Assembly (NCBI GenBank): GCA_030544215.1
Contig: JARZZO010000002.1
Span: 22,505,395-22,569,394 of the forward strand
Origin: Zantedeschia hybrid cultivar
Lineage: Eukaryota > Streptophyta > Magnoliopsida > Alismatales > Araceae
Reading direction: 5' to 3'
DNA length: 64,000 bases
Made by a program: the position numbers and the translations under genes. The notes beneath the pieces were generated by a model. The model saw only the letters and a list, made by a program, of their open reading frames with translations, did not search any database and had not been told where the DNA came from. Below, one piece after another: positions 23,300 through 35,540 of the stretch (positions are counted from its first letter, which is position 1; each line of letters starts with the position of its first letter).

Positions 23300-24173
23300 G
23301 TTGTGTTTCGTGCGACCGTGGACCTAGAGTGACAGTTGTTAGCGCTTAGGCACCATGTGTCGGTGTGGGAGTGACACGGCGCCGGTGTGAGAGTGGTGGG
23401 GTGACGCCTAGAGAGAGAGTCACCTCGGGGTATAGCTAGTACCGGTGTGGGAGTGGTACATTCGGAGTGTCACTCGTGCTGGGGGAAGCAGAACCACGTA
23501 GAGCCGGTCATACCGGAGTAGCCAACGCGCTATCCGAAGAATTGTTGTTTGATCTCCGCGGGTCGGTATTTTCCGCGTTCGACCGTGTGGTTGTGTGTTT
23601 AGCCGAGACGCTAGTTATGGACTCCGTGGTGGAGTGGTTTCAAAGTTGTGCATGTTACTGTTATGAATGTATGTGTTTTATATTGAAATATGGGAGTTGT
23701 GTTTATTGTTTTATTTATTTAAATTACTTATATTTGTGTTATTGTACTTGTGGGTGTGTGAGTGGGTGGTGGAGATCGAAAGATCCCTATTGAGTCCATT
23801 TCGATGAGACTCACCCCATGTGGTTTTCAGGTGAGGGTTCCAAGCAGGCGTAGCGAGGAGAGTGTTGTCTCGAGTTGCGCGCGAGCAGCCACTGTTCCGA
23901 AGTATGCCCCGATGTAGTTGTTATTTTCTTTTCTGACCTGTATGCTTAATTATTTTTTCTTTTCAGTTGGAATATGTAATTATTTACCGAGTCAAGTTGA
24001 ATTGTAATAATTTTTAATTTCTGCACTTCCTTTACAGTTCGATGTGATGTGAATGTTTAGTTTAATTTATCATTTATTTTCCAGACTAATCGAGATCTTG
24101 GTTTGGCTCCAATTTTTAATGATTCGATGTCCATTTAGTAATCGGATTTCTAATTATAAGGTGGCGAGTCGTT
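23300..24173 (+). mobile_element. 3' part of a Gypsy-like LTR ending in GTCGTTACA
   Basis: The last 287 bp (23887-24173) match 44395-44109 on the opposite strand, both ending at GTCGTTACA. The segment with 'gatgagactcacccc' and 'gtgtgggagtg' words upstream resembles LTR promoter and R sequence. A 5' boundary TGTAACGAC was not found, so the start is approximate. Confidence 0.5.
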
Positions 24174-25140
24174 ACATTAAGAAAATCCGATTCCTCATCA
24201 AATCGAAAGAGTATGTGCCCGACATTCAACCTGCTACAGATGAAATCCCTTCCTAGATCAAGACATTGAGAGAGACAACTTTTAATCTTTAGGATGGTTA
24301 GCCTTCCATACAAACACTTGGTAATAACATCAAATCTCAGAAATATCTTGGAACGATCCATCACTTCTTCATAGAAAAACACACCAGCTCACCTTCATAT
24401 GTATAAGAAGGAGGCTTTACAGTCAGTCCTACTATCAACTTGGTTGTAGGTCAATTAACTTTAAAATATCTTTTAAAAATTAATTAATTCATTTATCGTC
24501 TCATGATCGAATGAATTAAGCCTTTCGAGTACGAATGTCACCAAGCAACACCTCGTGATCTCAAGAGATGTTGGGGATCATCATCCCGCTATCGAAATCT
24601 ATATATCTATATATTATCGTACGTAAATAATCATTTATCCATAAAACTTAACAATGATGACGGAATATGCTTAACTGTCAAACTCTTCAATCACTTAAGT
24701 GGATCGATCGCTCAATGATATATCGGAAAACTCATTTTCCGATAATCCTATTATTCCTAGTCAGTTACATCTTGAGCACTCAATCACTTTTGTACAATTT
24801 TTACTGCGAACGGTCACTTGAATATTTGGACTTAGATACTCTGAATCCTTAATCGAGAGCTTGATAGTAGTGGTCCTCGCACAAGATGTCTTTGGCGTCT
24901 CAGGTCAAAGGAGCTATCGTACTACTATAGTACAAAATATCCTGGTTGACTGTTAAGACTATCAAGGAATCTGGAACGGATCACTAAAATGAATACCAAC
25001 ATGTTTGTCTCAATGTTTCCACACTAGTGGTTATGAAACTGTAGACACTCTATTTTGAATGGATACATATTGAAGACCCAATAAACATCCATTAAAAAAG
25101 AGTCCAATGTTGAAAATCCATATGGTTACAGTTCAAGACC
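24174..25140 (-). mobile_element. LTR-like block, inverse orientation (copy A)
   Basis: Homologous to 46134-47740 (same strand) and to 54650-55265 (opposite strand). Diagnostic words are 'ttaagaaaatccgattcctc', 'aagaaggaggctt', 'accaagcaacacc' and 'atcgtacgtaaataat'. Read on the minus strand it corresponds to the middle of the Copia LTR at 19472. The beginning of the family seen complete at 30346 follows near 25040. Confidence 0.6.
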
Positions 25141-28100
25141 CACCTATTTTTTTTAAAAATAATTTTTTATTTATCCACTGCACTGAGTCAGTGCACTTAA
25201 GACCCTCAGTACAATAAATATTACTCTTTTATAAAATATTTTACGTCAAACCAAACAAACGCCTTACACTCGCTTTTTGTGATCCTTGGGTAGTCTTGGA
25301 ATGTCAATGGCTCTGCAGGTGCTGTATGCATGGATGATTAATTTGCATTTTGTCTCTTCAGAGCGTCTTTCGCCAGAAGGATTTATCTGTCCTTTGAACC
25401 TGCAAGGATACGTTTAAACGTACCAAGATGGCCCTTCTGTAAGTTCCATAAGCAATGTTGTTTGGAGAAACATTTTCTCAATTAATTTTCATTTTTAAGT
25501 ACCTTACTTTCCAAAACAAATCCAAATAATCTTTATTTGCCTCAGATTTCCAACTAATGCCTTGGAGGTGAATTATAGCGTATTTTCTCACCCCACTGCT
25601 AGTCTTCGGCAGAAGGTTCTGTGAAAGATTTCAACTAGTACTCACCAACTGACATTTAAAGCACACAAAAAAATAGATAAATTTACTGAACCCAAATGCA
25701 TTTCACATTTTAATCTTAAGGGATATTCTAAAAATCTAATATATCTTTTCAAGTATATTCCAAAATTAATATTTGTCAAAGCATTTCCAAATGTTTCCTG
25801 AATATTTGTTTATCTATAAATGACATAATTTCTAAATCTCGTATTAGGAGTACTTAAAGTGGGATTTTATGATGCCCAGCATCTAAAACAGAGTTAGTGC
25901 ACCGAGGATATTCAAATATCTAACAACCAATTAGTAAGGAGAAGATGGTGATCAAAATCAGTATCATCCCCTTCTAATGAAAAAAAAAAAAATAGTCTGT
26001 AATGCATAGAATATCCTTGGTGGAGCAGATGTTATATACCGAGGGAAGTGCATTGGTGCACTATTGTATTGTGTCACCTTTTTTTATTAATTGAAACATG
26101 GCACAGACGGTCAAGGACCCTAGATGACTTATTTAGACGCAGGATCGCATCCCCCCCCCCCCCCCCAACCTCAACCCTTTCTACTCGCGAGCTCGCACTG
26201 TGCGCGAGTGCCCCCTGCGCAAAGGTAGGGGGTACCCCACTACGTCACAGGCGTACGGGCTGCATTGTGCCACCTCAGTGGGCGGTGTTACCAGTGTAGC
26301 AAATATTTCACATCCCATAGGAGAGTGCAATTTAATAGGGATTGTGCCTTCGGGTGCTGCTGTGACTGAAGTGCATTTCTTTTTTAAATAATGTTGAGAG
26401 AAACATCTGTTTGATCCTTAATCAGATAATTTAAAAAAAAATGAAAAATGTGTCCTTTGTTAGTATTATCAGTGGATGGGCTGAGCATGTCCCCAGGCCC
26501 GTTAGGGGCACAGCTAAATTGTTACAGGACTTGGACTGTGATAAAGCCCGATCTTTAAATTTGGCCCGACCCAACTTGGCCCAAAGCATGATGCAGGAGC
26601 CACTTGGGGTTGGGCAAGGCAAGCCCAGCCTGGTTTGACCTCATTTGAAAATGTCGTCTTCTCGTTATTTTTTTTGCTTTTGATTGAGCTCCGCTTGTAT
26701 TTTATTTTCTTGCCAGAAGCACCTATGATTAATTAGATTAGAACCTTTTTAATCTGTTTATTTCATGCACTACATGTCTGCAAGCTTGGAAACATGGATC
26801 GTGATTCCAATTTAATCATATTTTCTATTTATTTCATTTTTTGTTCTTATCGACGGTGCCTAGTCGGAGCCCTCTTCGGGCCTCCTCCTCGGCAGTCCAC
26901 TGTTGGCCAGATATCACAGCCCGTGGGGGCGGCGGAGAAAAAGTAAAATGGTTTAGAAAGGGGGGACAAAGATAAAGGATCATCTTCCTTATTAGGGGCT
27001 ACACATGATCCATGTTGTATCTTGGTGGACCATTAAAAGAAAATATCATATTTTATGTCAGCATGTGTATTGAACAAAATTAGATCAGGCACCAACTAGG
27101 TCAAGCTTAATCATGGTTGCCTAATTAGGTAAAAAAATTGAATTCAGTGTGCATATGTTGTCTTTTGGTGAACCGTCAAAAGAAAATATTATATTTTTAT
27201 GCCGTGCAGGCTGGCCCATTCAGCCGTCTTCAAGCATCTCCAATTCTCCACCGTGTTCAGAGTCGGGAGGAAGTTTGTTTTGAGAAAACCTAATTTAATT
27301 AAGAATCTTTTGGGCTATGATTTTTAAAAACTCGAAATATTTCTGAAAAGTCCAAAAGGAAATATATTTCCTTACATAAACGGAAACGGAAGGGACACTG
27401 CTTAATGAGGGTAAGAATTAAAAATAGGGGGGGCAAAGCTAGATTGAGATCACTTGGACCCTCTCCCTGGACCGTTCCCTGGGCCTTCAAATCTGATTAG
27501 TGGGAGAAGTGTATTTATTTATGGAGTAAAGTTCGTTCTATTAATGAGGTGGTTTTTCCCACTAATGAGATTTAGATCTCAATCCGGCAAACCTCAGTGG
27601 CCGAAGAGGTGTTAAATAGATTTACGAAAATGAGGGTCGGGGCCCCTGATCGCGGCCCACTAATGATTATTCAACCGATCATATATTGGGCATAGGATGG
27701 TTAATATGGAGTCTTTCTAAATTTATATATTGATTATTTAACAGATAATTATTTTATAATTATAGATTAAGGAGCAATCTTAAAGTGATGGAAATTCTTC
27801 CCCATTTTTCTTGTCCTTTTAAAAAAAAAGTAGAGGTAATTAATGAGGTATTTAAAGAAAGAAACCTATCAATTAAGACCACATCAACTGAGTAAGCAAA
27901 ATAGGGAAGACTTTCGGCCAAAGTAGCATTATCCAGGATTAAGACCCTATTTGAGAACGGACACAAGAAGACTCGGAGTCCAACAATCACCTGCCAATAG
28001 TGTCCCGATTCCAAACGAACAGAGGAGGCCTCGAGCCCTACTTTGATTGCAGAATGAGTTATTAAGTCCGAAATAACGTGTATTAGAATAATGAGTGTTT

Positions 28101-28729
28101 CGGTTTAATAAATTTATGGGACTCACTGACGCAATAAGAAGAATAAGCAGTTCTTAGGTCTAAGGTGAAATGACTTATTCTCCTTATTCTGATATAAGTA
28201 ATTCTGATACGATATAAGTCTTCTGTCCGTCAAATTAGAATTAACCTTATTCTAAGAATTAAGAGATCTTATTCTTCTCCTATTTTCCAATCAAAATGAT
28301 GTTGAGAGTTTAACAACCCGCTTCTCCACTGGAAGAGAAAGAGACGAACTCACCGATGGGATGGGTGATACGTTTCTCTCCCAGAAGCTGAAAAGAGGTA
28401 ACTTTTGGAGCAAGTGGGGGTGATTTTGAAGGTTTTTTTATATTTATACCCCTTGTTAAAAAAGGTTGGTTACCTGTTTACTAGAGTAAAACAGTAAAGC
28501 ACTGTTACTTTGCTGACTTAAGTATTTTTTCGAATGAGAGAAATGATAAAAAACTTTTACATTTTTTGATTTAATTATTTTTTCAAATGAGAGAAGAAGT
28601 AAGAGACATAATCATTTAAATTTGTCAGGTCTAACGTGAAAATCAAAAATCAAAATTTCTGAAATCTTGAAAAAGAAAATCTATTTGTCAATGCTGCCTC
28701 AACGAACAAACTTTTTAAATGATAATATC
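25141..28729. other. Degenerate spacer, no recognisable gene
   Basis: Includes homopolymers (A run near 25980, C run at 26152-26166). A patch of 'ggcccgacccaacttggccc' like words at 26470-26640 is another reiterated-word element. No protein motif was found on either strand. Confidence 0.5.
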
Positions 28730-28926
28730 GTGGACAAGATCATCAATCTACCGCAGATCCATACCAAATCAGACCGTTTGCGTCCCTACAACTTATCGTG
28801 GATAAGATCATCAATCTACCGCAGATCCATATCAAATCAGACCGTTTGCGTCCCTACAACTTATCGTGGATAAGATCATCAATCTACCGCAGATCCATAT
28901 CAAATCAGACCGTTTGCGTCCCTACG
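28730..28926. repeat. 68-bp tandem repeat, about 2.9 copies
   Basis: Direct units start at 28730, 28798 and 28866 ('gtggataagatcatcaatct'). Units two and three are identical over almost all positions and unit one differs slightly, so the array expanded recently. The open frame running through it (28667-28873) is a by-product of the 68-bp period and not evidence of a gene. Confidence 0.9.
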
Positions 28927-29121
28927 TTGTAGGGGCCAATTACTCACGTGAGACAACCACCTTAGAAACTGGGCCGAGAGAAGGACCTCATGCGAGGTCA
29001 ACGCTTACAAAACAGGGCCTTTTGGGCCTGCACCAGATTCGAAAATCGGGTCGGACTCAGTCTTTGTGACCTTTGGGGTGGCAATTAGGGATTGGTATTC
29101 ACAATTGAAAAATCGTATAGT

Positions 29122-29270
29122 AACACCGTTTCTTAATATAACTTTAGACATAGTCTAAATGATGCGCACACAATGGAAGAAAGTGTAAGAGCTCCACACT
29201 TTTAACAGCTGCCTTCTAATACATGTTTGCCACCTAGGTTGTGTCAAAAGTTGTATTAGAAAACGGTGTT
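29122..29270. mobile_element. Small MITE with AACACCGTTT-type ends
   Basis: The left end AACACCGTTTCTTAATA and the right end read in reverse, AACACCGTTTTCTAATA, form inverted repeats of about 27 bp, and the interior folds further. The target duplication is unclear. The adjacent 29330-29590 is AT-rich and may be another MITE. Confidence 0.5.
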
Positions 29271-29599
29271 GTTGTACTCATGTCCTTCACGCTTTGTTAA
29301 TGTCAGTTTCACTTTAAGACTTCATTTGTGAATGACACTTTGGTTATTATAAAGTGCCTAAAACAATCTCAATTTTGAAATTATTGATTTTATAAAATCT
29401 TTGATTTTAAAATAACCGGTTTTAAAATCATCAATTTTGATTAATGATCATTTTGCACTGAAAAGTGATAATCAATATTACTAAAAGGAGGATTTTGGAC
29501 ATCAATTGATTTTGAAATACAGTAATTTACGACGTTCCAAACATAAAGTAACAGTATGAAATAATTTAGAGCAATCCAAATGTAAACGCCCTTTTATAT

Positions 29600-30340
29600 C
29601 TATTTAGCACATTTTTTGCAATATTTTACGATACACTTAATGACTTCTTAGATGGAAAAGATTGATTATTAGTTCTTTGAAGGCTGTAGGAATATAATGA
29701 TATCGACATAGAAAAGAAAAACTGGCATCCAATTAACATCGATCAAATGACAGTTGCAGTAAGTATCTTTTGTAAATTAATATGGTTAATTTCGAAGGAT
29801 TGATATGTAAAAATTATTGATTCTGCTATTGCAGAAGTTTACAATAAATTAGGCCACGACGGGTCAAACTTAGTTCAACTCAAATTAATAATTTGATTTT
29901 AGGTTAAGTTGGACTACAATAATCTGTACTTATTCTGGACTGGGCTGAATTTAGGCTGACTTGAGCCAAATTGGCTCTAGATCAGTCGAGCCCACCCAAT
30001 GGCCACCACTAGTTACGTTAATTTGTGAGAAGCAAAAGTAGAGTAATACTTACTTTAGGAGGACATCGTAATTTGGAATAAAATTGGAGCATTGAAATCC
30101 ATGTTGGGTTTTGGCATGAATTGTTGGACGTAGGGCTGCTCTGAATTTGGATTAGAGGAAAATTTTCCAAGCTGAATCTAATCGAATTCACTGTACAAAC
30201 CAAATTGAATTGAAAAAAATTTGGTTAGTTTTGGGTCAAATAAAAAATTTATATTATATTTGATGGAGAAGGCCGAGAACTAGGCCGAATGGGCTGAAGG
30301 GCACGGGTTGTCCAATTCTGAATCCAAAGTTGAAGGAAGA
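29600..30340. other. AT-rich spacer with reiterated word patch
   Basis: 29835-30010 and 30190-30300 contain words such as 'gggctgaatttaggctgac' and 'gccgaatgggctg', again reiterated-word sequence. No gene was recognised. Confidence 0.4.
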
Positions 30341-30345
30341 GTAGG

Positions 30346-31810
30346 TGCAGACACCCTATTTTGGGCGGATACAGATCAAATACTCAATAGATGTCCATTT
30401 AAAAAGAGTCAAATATTGAAAATCCATATAGATATATCCAAGACTTGCTTGTCCATTCGAATAGTCCAAATATAAAAAGTCCAGTATATCTAAGTAAACT
30501 ATTCTATCCACCATAATCCAATAGCCCAATGGCCTCAAGACTCAATTGTGGCCCAATGACCCAATAATTTTACAGTTCAACTGTAGTCCAATAATCCAAT
30601 AGTCCCATAGCTCAATAATTAGCTCATCTATAACTCTATCAAGTAATGACAAAATGAAATATGTGATATGTTGGACTTTTTCTTCACTTCTTTTAAAAAA
30701 TCAATGAAAAATCACGTCCTCTTCCATCCAAGTCAAAACTTAAACATGCCCACGTGTCCTTCTTTTTGGACTTTTTCTTCAGTTCTTTTAAAGAACCAAT
30801 AAAAAATCACATCCTCTTCCATTCAAGTCAAAAGTTAAACATGCCTACATGTCCTTCTCTTTGGATTTTTCCCTCACTTCTTTTAAGAACCAATGAAAGA
30901 TAACATCATCTTCCATCAAAATCAAAAGTTAAACATGCCTATATGTCATTTTCTTTGGACTTTTCCGTTACTTCTTTTAAAGAAACAATGAAATATCACA
31001 TCATCTTCCATCCAAGTCAAAAGTTAAACATGTCTACATGTCATTCTCTTTAGACTTTTCCTTTACTTCTTTTAAAGAACTAATGATATATCTCATCTAA
31101 ATTATATCAACTATTATCATACATTGATCTTCCTTTATGCAAGTTTGTGTTGCCACATAATCAATATTACTATATCATCCATTCACCTATAAATAGAGCA
31201 CTACATCCTACTCATTTCTCCAAGTTAGGGAGAGAGCAAGGAGACGCTCTTTTGCAAGCTTTAGAAATCCAAGAGAAAGAAAGTCTCTAGCTCAAGTCAT
31301 AGAGTCTAAGTTCTAACCCATCCAAGTGCTATTAAAGCATGCGATAGTCGGTGGATGTTAGCGATATAATCTTCTTCTCCTCTTTTCTTTTCTCTCTTGA
31401 TTATCTTTTATTTTTTTAAGTTCTTCACAAACGAATGTTATCACTAGTTGGTAAGGTTCATTTTGTTAGTATGTTGGTGCCTCTTCTACAAAGGGGATCT
31501 TATCACAAGTTGATAATGTTCGTTTTGTTAGTAAGTTGGTACCTTTACAAAAGGAATCTTATCAATAGTTGGTAAAGTAGGTTTTATTAGAAAGTTGACT
31601 GGATTAGTAGAGACCAATCTTGGAGGTGTGTGGATGCCTAATCCCTTCCATACACTTAACCAAAGCACAAACCTATAACCTATGTTAAGACTTAGCCTTG
31701 AAGTCAAATTTGTTAGCATGTTCTTCCAAATCTTTTAAGTTTCCGAACCTCTTATTCGAGTAGCGATACCCAAAATCATGTTTAGTGATCTATACTTTCG
31801 GATTGCTACA
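30346..31810 (+). mobile_element. Solo LTR, 1465 bp, perfect 5-bp TSD GTAGG
   Basis: Starts TGCAGACACCC and ends GGATTGCTACA (TGTAG/CTACA ends in sister copies). Perfect GTAGG duplications flank it at 30341-30345 and 31811-31815. A TATA box, CTATAAATAG, lies at 31188, followed by 'agggagagagcaagg'. Five tandem 95-bp units lie upstream of the TATA. Related copies are at 47739-49055 (plus) and about 53690-54645 (minus). One LTR without an interior indicates LTR-LTR recombination. Confidence 0.88.
30673..31095 (+). repeat. Five 95-bp tandem units in the U3 part of the solo LTR
   Basis: Units begin at 30673, 30768, 30863, 30957 and 31052 ('ggactttttcttcacttctt'). Each carries 'aagtcaaaagttaaacatgcc'. 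Two units have the bZIP-type core CACGTG or similar. The same array occurs at about 48050-48480 and, inverted, at about 54070-54500. Confidence 0.88.
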
Positions 31811-31815
31811 GTAGG

Positions 31816-32020
31816 TAATGGGCCTTCGGTCCAATACCAAAGAAAGGCGGCCTGCGTTTTGAAGTGTGGACCCTTATGTCTGTGAATAGTCCTACATCGC
31901 TTGCTACAAAGACGATTTTCTCACCTACCCCTATAAACAGAATACTGCTTGCAGCAGAAAAGGTGTGTGACATATGCCATCCTCTAACTAATACTTCTCA
32001 TCTATATTTGTTTTCTTGAC
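31816..32020. repeat. Promoter-like repeat segment shared with 45160-45330 and 55960-56130
   Basis: Contains 'gggccttcggtccaata', 'tagtcctacatcgct' and 'ctataaacagaatactgcttgcagcagaaaa', the last matching 'caataaatagaatattgcttgcatcagaaaa' at 56090. It looks like the TATA region of a retroelement terminal sequence carrying the common plant TCCCACATCG word. Confidence 0.45.
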
Positions 32021-35000
32021 CACTTACTTAACTGTCGGAGAGGGCTCCTCAAATATCACACCTTGGGCCTTTTGCTGACCAATTGCTTCGTCCTGCAGGC
32101 ACTTTTTGGTTCTAGATTCCTTCGGTCTCGAATCTTCTTTGAAGGTTTTGGATCGTCTGTTCATAACCCGTAAGTTGTCCGTGAGTACCTCGGCTCCATC
32201 AATATTCATGTTAAACATATTTAAAATTAAATTTAAAACTAATATATATAAATATAAATAAATATATAATATTAAAATATTAAAATATTTATAAATATAA
32301 ATGTATATGATAATAAAATATTTATATAAATTGCTAATATAATATACATAATTAAAAATCAAGTTATTCGATTTTTCGGTTCGGCAAACTTAATCTCGAA
32401 TTGAACTAAACCGAATCACTTGGTTCGATTCTCAGGGATACATCAATCATGTGATGTGAATTCGACATTTGCACTATTTGATAAAATTGAATAGTTATAA
32501 GAGTACTACTTTGCTGCACCGACACATCCCGACCATAATTAGTTAAATACGGTATGGGAATTATATGGCGAAAATACATTAGGATATAATTCTATTTAAA
32601 TTTGAATAAGACGGTCAAACATTCAGTCAAATAATAAAAGACTAATTTTTTTTAATAAAAAGTATAAAAAACTTATATAAAAATTTCAAAAAATAAAAAT
32701 AAAAATTATAGTCATATAATAAATAAGTATTAATCAAATTATCAGTTTTTATCCATGAAAAAGTGAGTGCCTATCATATATCGTGTTCTATGACATTTAA
32801 ATAGTAAAAGTCTTATTTTAATTCAATAACATGGTTTATTAAACGAGAAGTATTAAACATTTTTGTATTATATATACATGAATAAAATGGTTGGTATAAA
32901 AAAAAAAGAGTATTTTTTACTATGTTTTGGTAGGGTGCGGCGTACGAGGGTTTAATTTGGGAATTCAAAAATACGTGTATTAAAAAGTATTTAACTAACA
33001 ATGTGACATCAGTACAATATGATCTCTGACCAGGTGGTTTAAAAAATAAAATAAAAATAAAAATAAAAATCTAGTTCAATAAACAGTGACATTTTTTAAT
33101 TTTTTAAGATTGTCCGATCAAAGATCAAGTTGTACGGATTTGTAGGGCATGGTGGGACATTAGAGTACTCATATAAGTATCATTCACATAAAAGATTGCA
33201 TGGTAGGGCACGGTACGGATGTGTATTATCATTTTTTTCCTGCATCCCATGCGATAAGAGATTGCATTTCACAGAAGTTATCATATTGCATTAGAGCACT
33301 CACGATATAAGTATCACTCAAACAAAGGGTTAGAGATTACACAAGAGCACGCATACAATAAACATTATTCAAAAAATAAACATTGCATTTGAAGATGTCA
33401 GATTGAGTTCTCACCCAATCAGGCTAAATACTATGCGGCCCAAGAAGACTAGGAGCCTATTTTTGGAATCTCGCATTTGACAGACAGGTGACTACTTTGG
33501 CAGCCTCTTGGGAGGACTCTTTCAGATAGGGAGTCTCGAGAAATGATCCGAAAGATTGGCTCCCAAGATATTGGTAAGAGTACCCAAGAGAGGGCACCAA
33601 TGGGCCAAATCGCCTAGGGGATGCACTCTCGAGAAAATCTCCCACTCCGCCTTTAACGGGGGGCCAAGGCCCATCACCCCAAAGCCTGAGACTCTCAAGT
33701 TCCCGAGAAGGAAGGGGTCTTAGGAAGCTTCAAATCCTCTCTTTCCCGCGTCAGTAGGATTCACCGTCAAAATATAACAATTGTCTTGTTGTGACATGTT
33801 CCACAATCTCCACCCACTCAGACGAACATTGAAGTGCATCTCCCCAAACAACGATCGGATCGCACATGATCTCGGGGCCACGATCAGGGAACAATCCAGT
33901 CGTTACCGCTATCTTCCCTCTTTTGAAGGTTCACAGAAATTGGAGTTTCCCCCTCCAAACAAAGGTATGCACATTCATATCTAGAAAACTTTAGTCACAA
34001 TTTTTCTCTCACTAAACGATCTGACTTAGGTATCAGAAGATCTTTTCTCTACCTGGACAAGAGACCTTTTGACTACCGTTCCTTTTCTCGTAAGTCATTA
34101 CATCTGTGCATCTTCTTAAACAAATTTTATAAAGATGGGTACCTAATGATTGGATGGCATTGAACTAATTTATGACCACTACAATATTAACAAGTATTAC
34201 TTAAAATAATTATTTTAATGTTTCTTGGGAAAATGTAATATCTCTCACTCAATGCCTTTCAGAGTTTTCATCATTATTTTCACCTTCTACCCCTCTTGTT
34301 TGTCTTTCACAATCCCATCATGTGGCCATACAGCAAGAAAATCATGTTTCTCTGGCTTGGAAACCAATCGAGCAGGCCAGCGACACACACAAAGGCAGGA
34401 GAAAATGAATAGGAATGCAATGTAACTATAATACTTGCTAAAGTGACCCAAGTGTTGCAGCTTCAATCCTTACTTGTTCACAAAACCAAATGATGCATTA
34501 TACACTATTCAATCTTGTGATCAGATGACAATTGCAATCGAATATTGTAGTAAGCAATAAATATTATTCGAAATAAAAGCTTAACAGGATAATAATTATT
34601 ATAATGTCTTTGAAACATTGCAACCTATGTGGATTGCAATCTTTGTGAATTGAACCGCTGTTTTGGAGATTCAATTTTTATCTTTTTTGTGAGTTTTTTA
34701 TTCTTGATATATATATATTTGAAATGTTTAATTAAAGATCAGACAATATGAACAATGAACTTGAATTGACTATGAGCCACCGATAACTTGTCTTTAAACT
34801 TTCTAGTATACCCTCTAAATTTTGAAAAAATAAAAAAACCATTTTAAATAAATGACAAATTTAGACGGACTTGAACTCTCTTTCCACACCACATGATGTT
34901 TGATTTAACGTTTCAAAAAGTTAAAAATTAAAAATAAAGTTCATGTAAAGGGCATCCAATGCCGCGGTTAGATCTTTCAGTACAACTGTGCTCACAATCC

Positions 35001-35540
35001 ATTGCCACAAAGTATTACTCTCCACCAAAACAACGCAAACGGCAGAAACCAAACCCTAAACCCCTCCCTGACCCAGCGTCCGTTAGTAATTAATGCGTTA
35101 ACCATTGTTCTACGGACAGACCCACACCATTGTAGCTAGTTTAAAATTTAGGAGATGGTTTGCAGGTGTTTTTTAATTTTTTTTTGAAACGTTCAATAAA
35201 AAATCAGACAGTATATTACTATATTTGGATTGCTTGGGTCAGTTACGATTCGACTTTTTTTTTTTTTAAATATTTTACGCATAAATTAAGATTTGTGTCT
35301 AATTTTTTTTTTTAAAAATATATATTCGAGTTAAGACCGATTCGGACAATCTGAATGTACGGTCGATTTTTTGATGGAACACTGTAAAAAGTTTTAAAAA
35401 ATTTAATTAAAAGAATAAAAAATTAAAAAACGCCCCCAAGCTGTCCCCTAAATTTATCGGGGCGACTGCTGTGCCAGCATGACATTACCACTCTAGGATC
35501 CATTTTGGAAACATTTATTAGCACGAATCTGCGTCACGAT
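32021..35540. other. AT-rich spacer, no recognisable gene
   Basis: 32220-33100 is extremely AT-rich, with (TA)-like and AAAATAAAAT tracts. 32360-32440 has 'ttcggttcgg' words. 33420-33780 is less AT-rich and may be LTR debris. A telomere-like AAACCCTAAACCC lies at 35046-35060. Confidence 0.5.

Noticed and set aside
28730..28926. CRISPR-like array
   Set aside because: Three adjacent direct units without spacers in a plant genome: an ordinary tandem repeat.
28667..29069. Repeat protein encoded by the 68-bp array
   Set aside because: 68 is not a multiple of three, so the frame changes in each unit; no start context or promoter.
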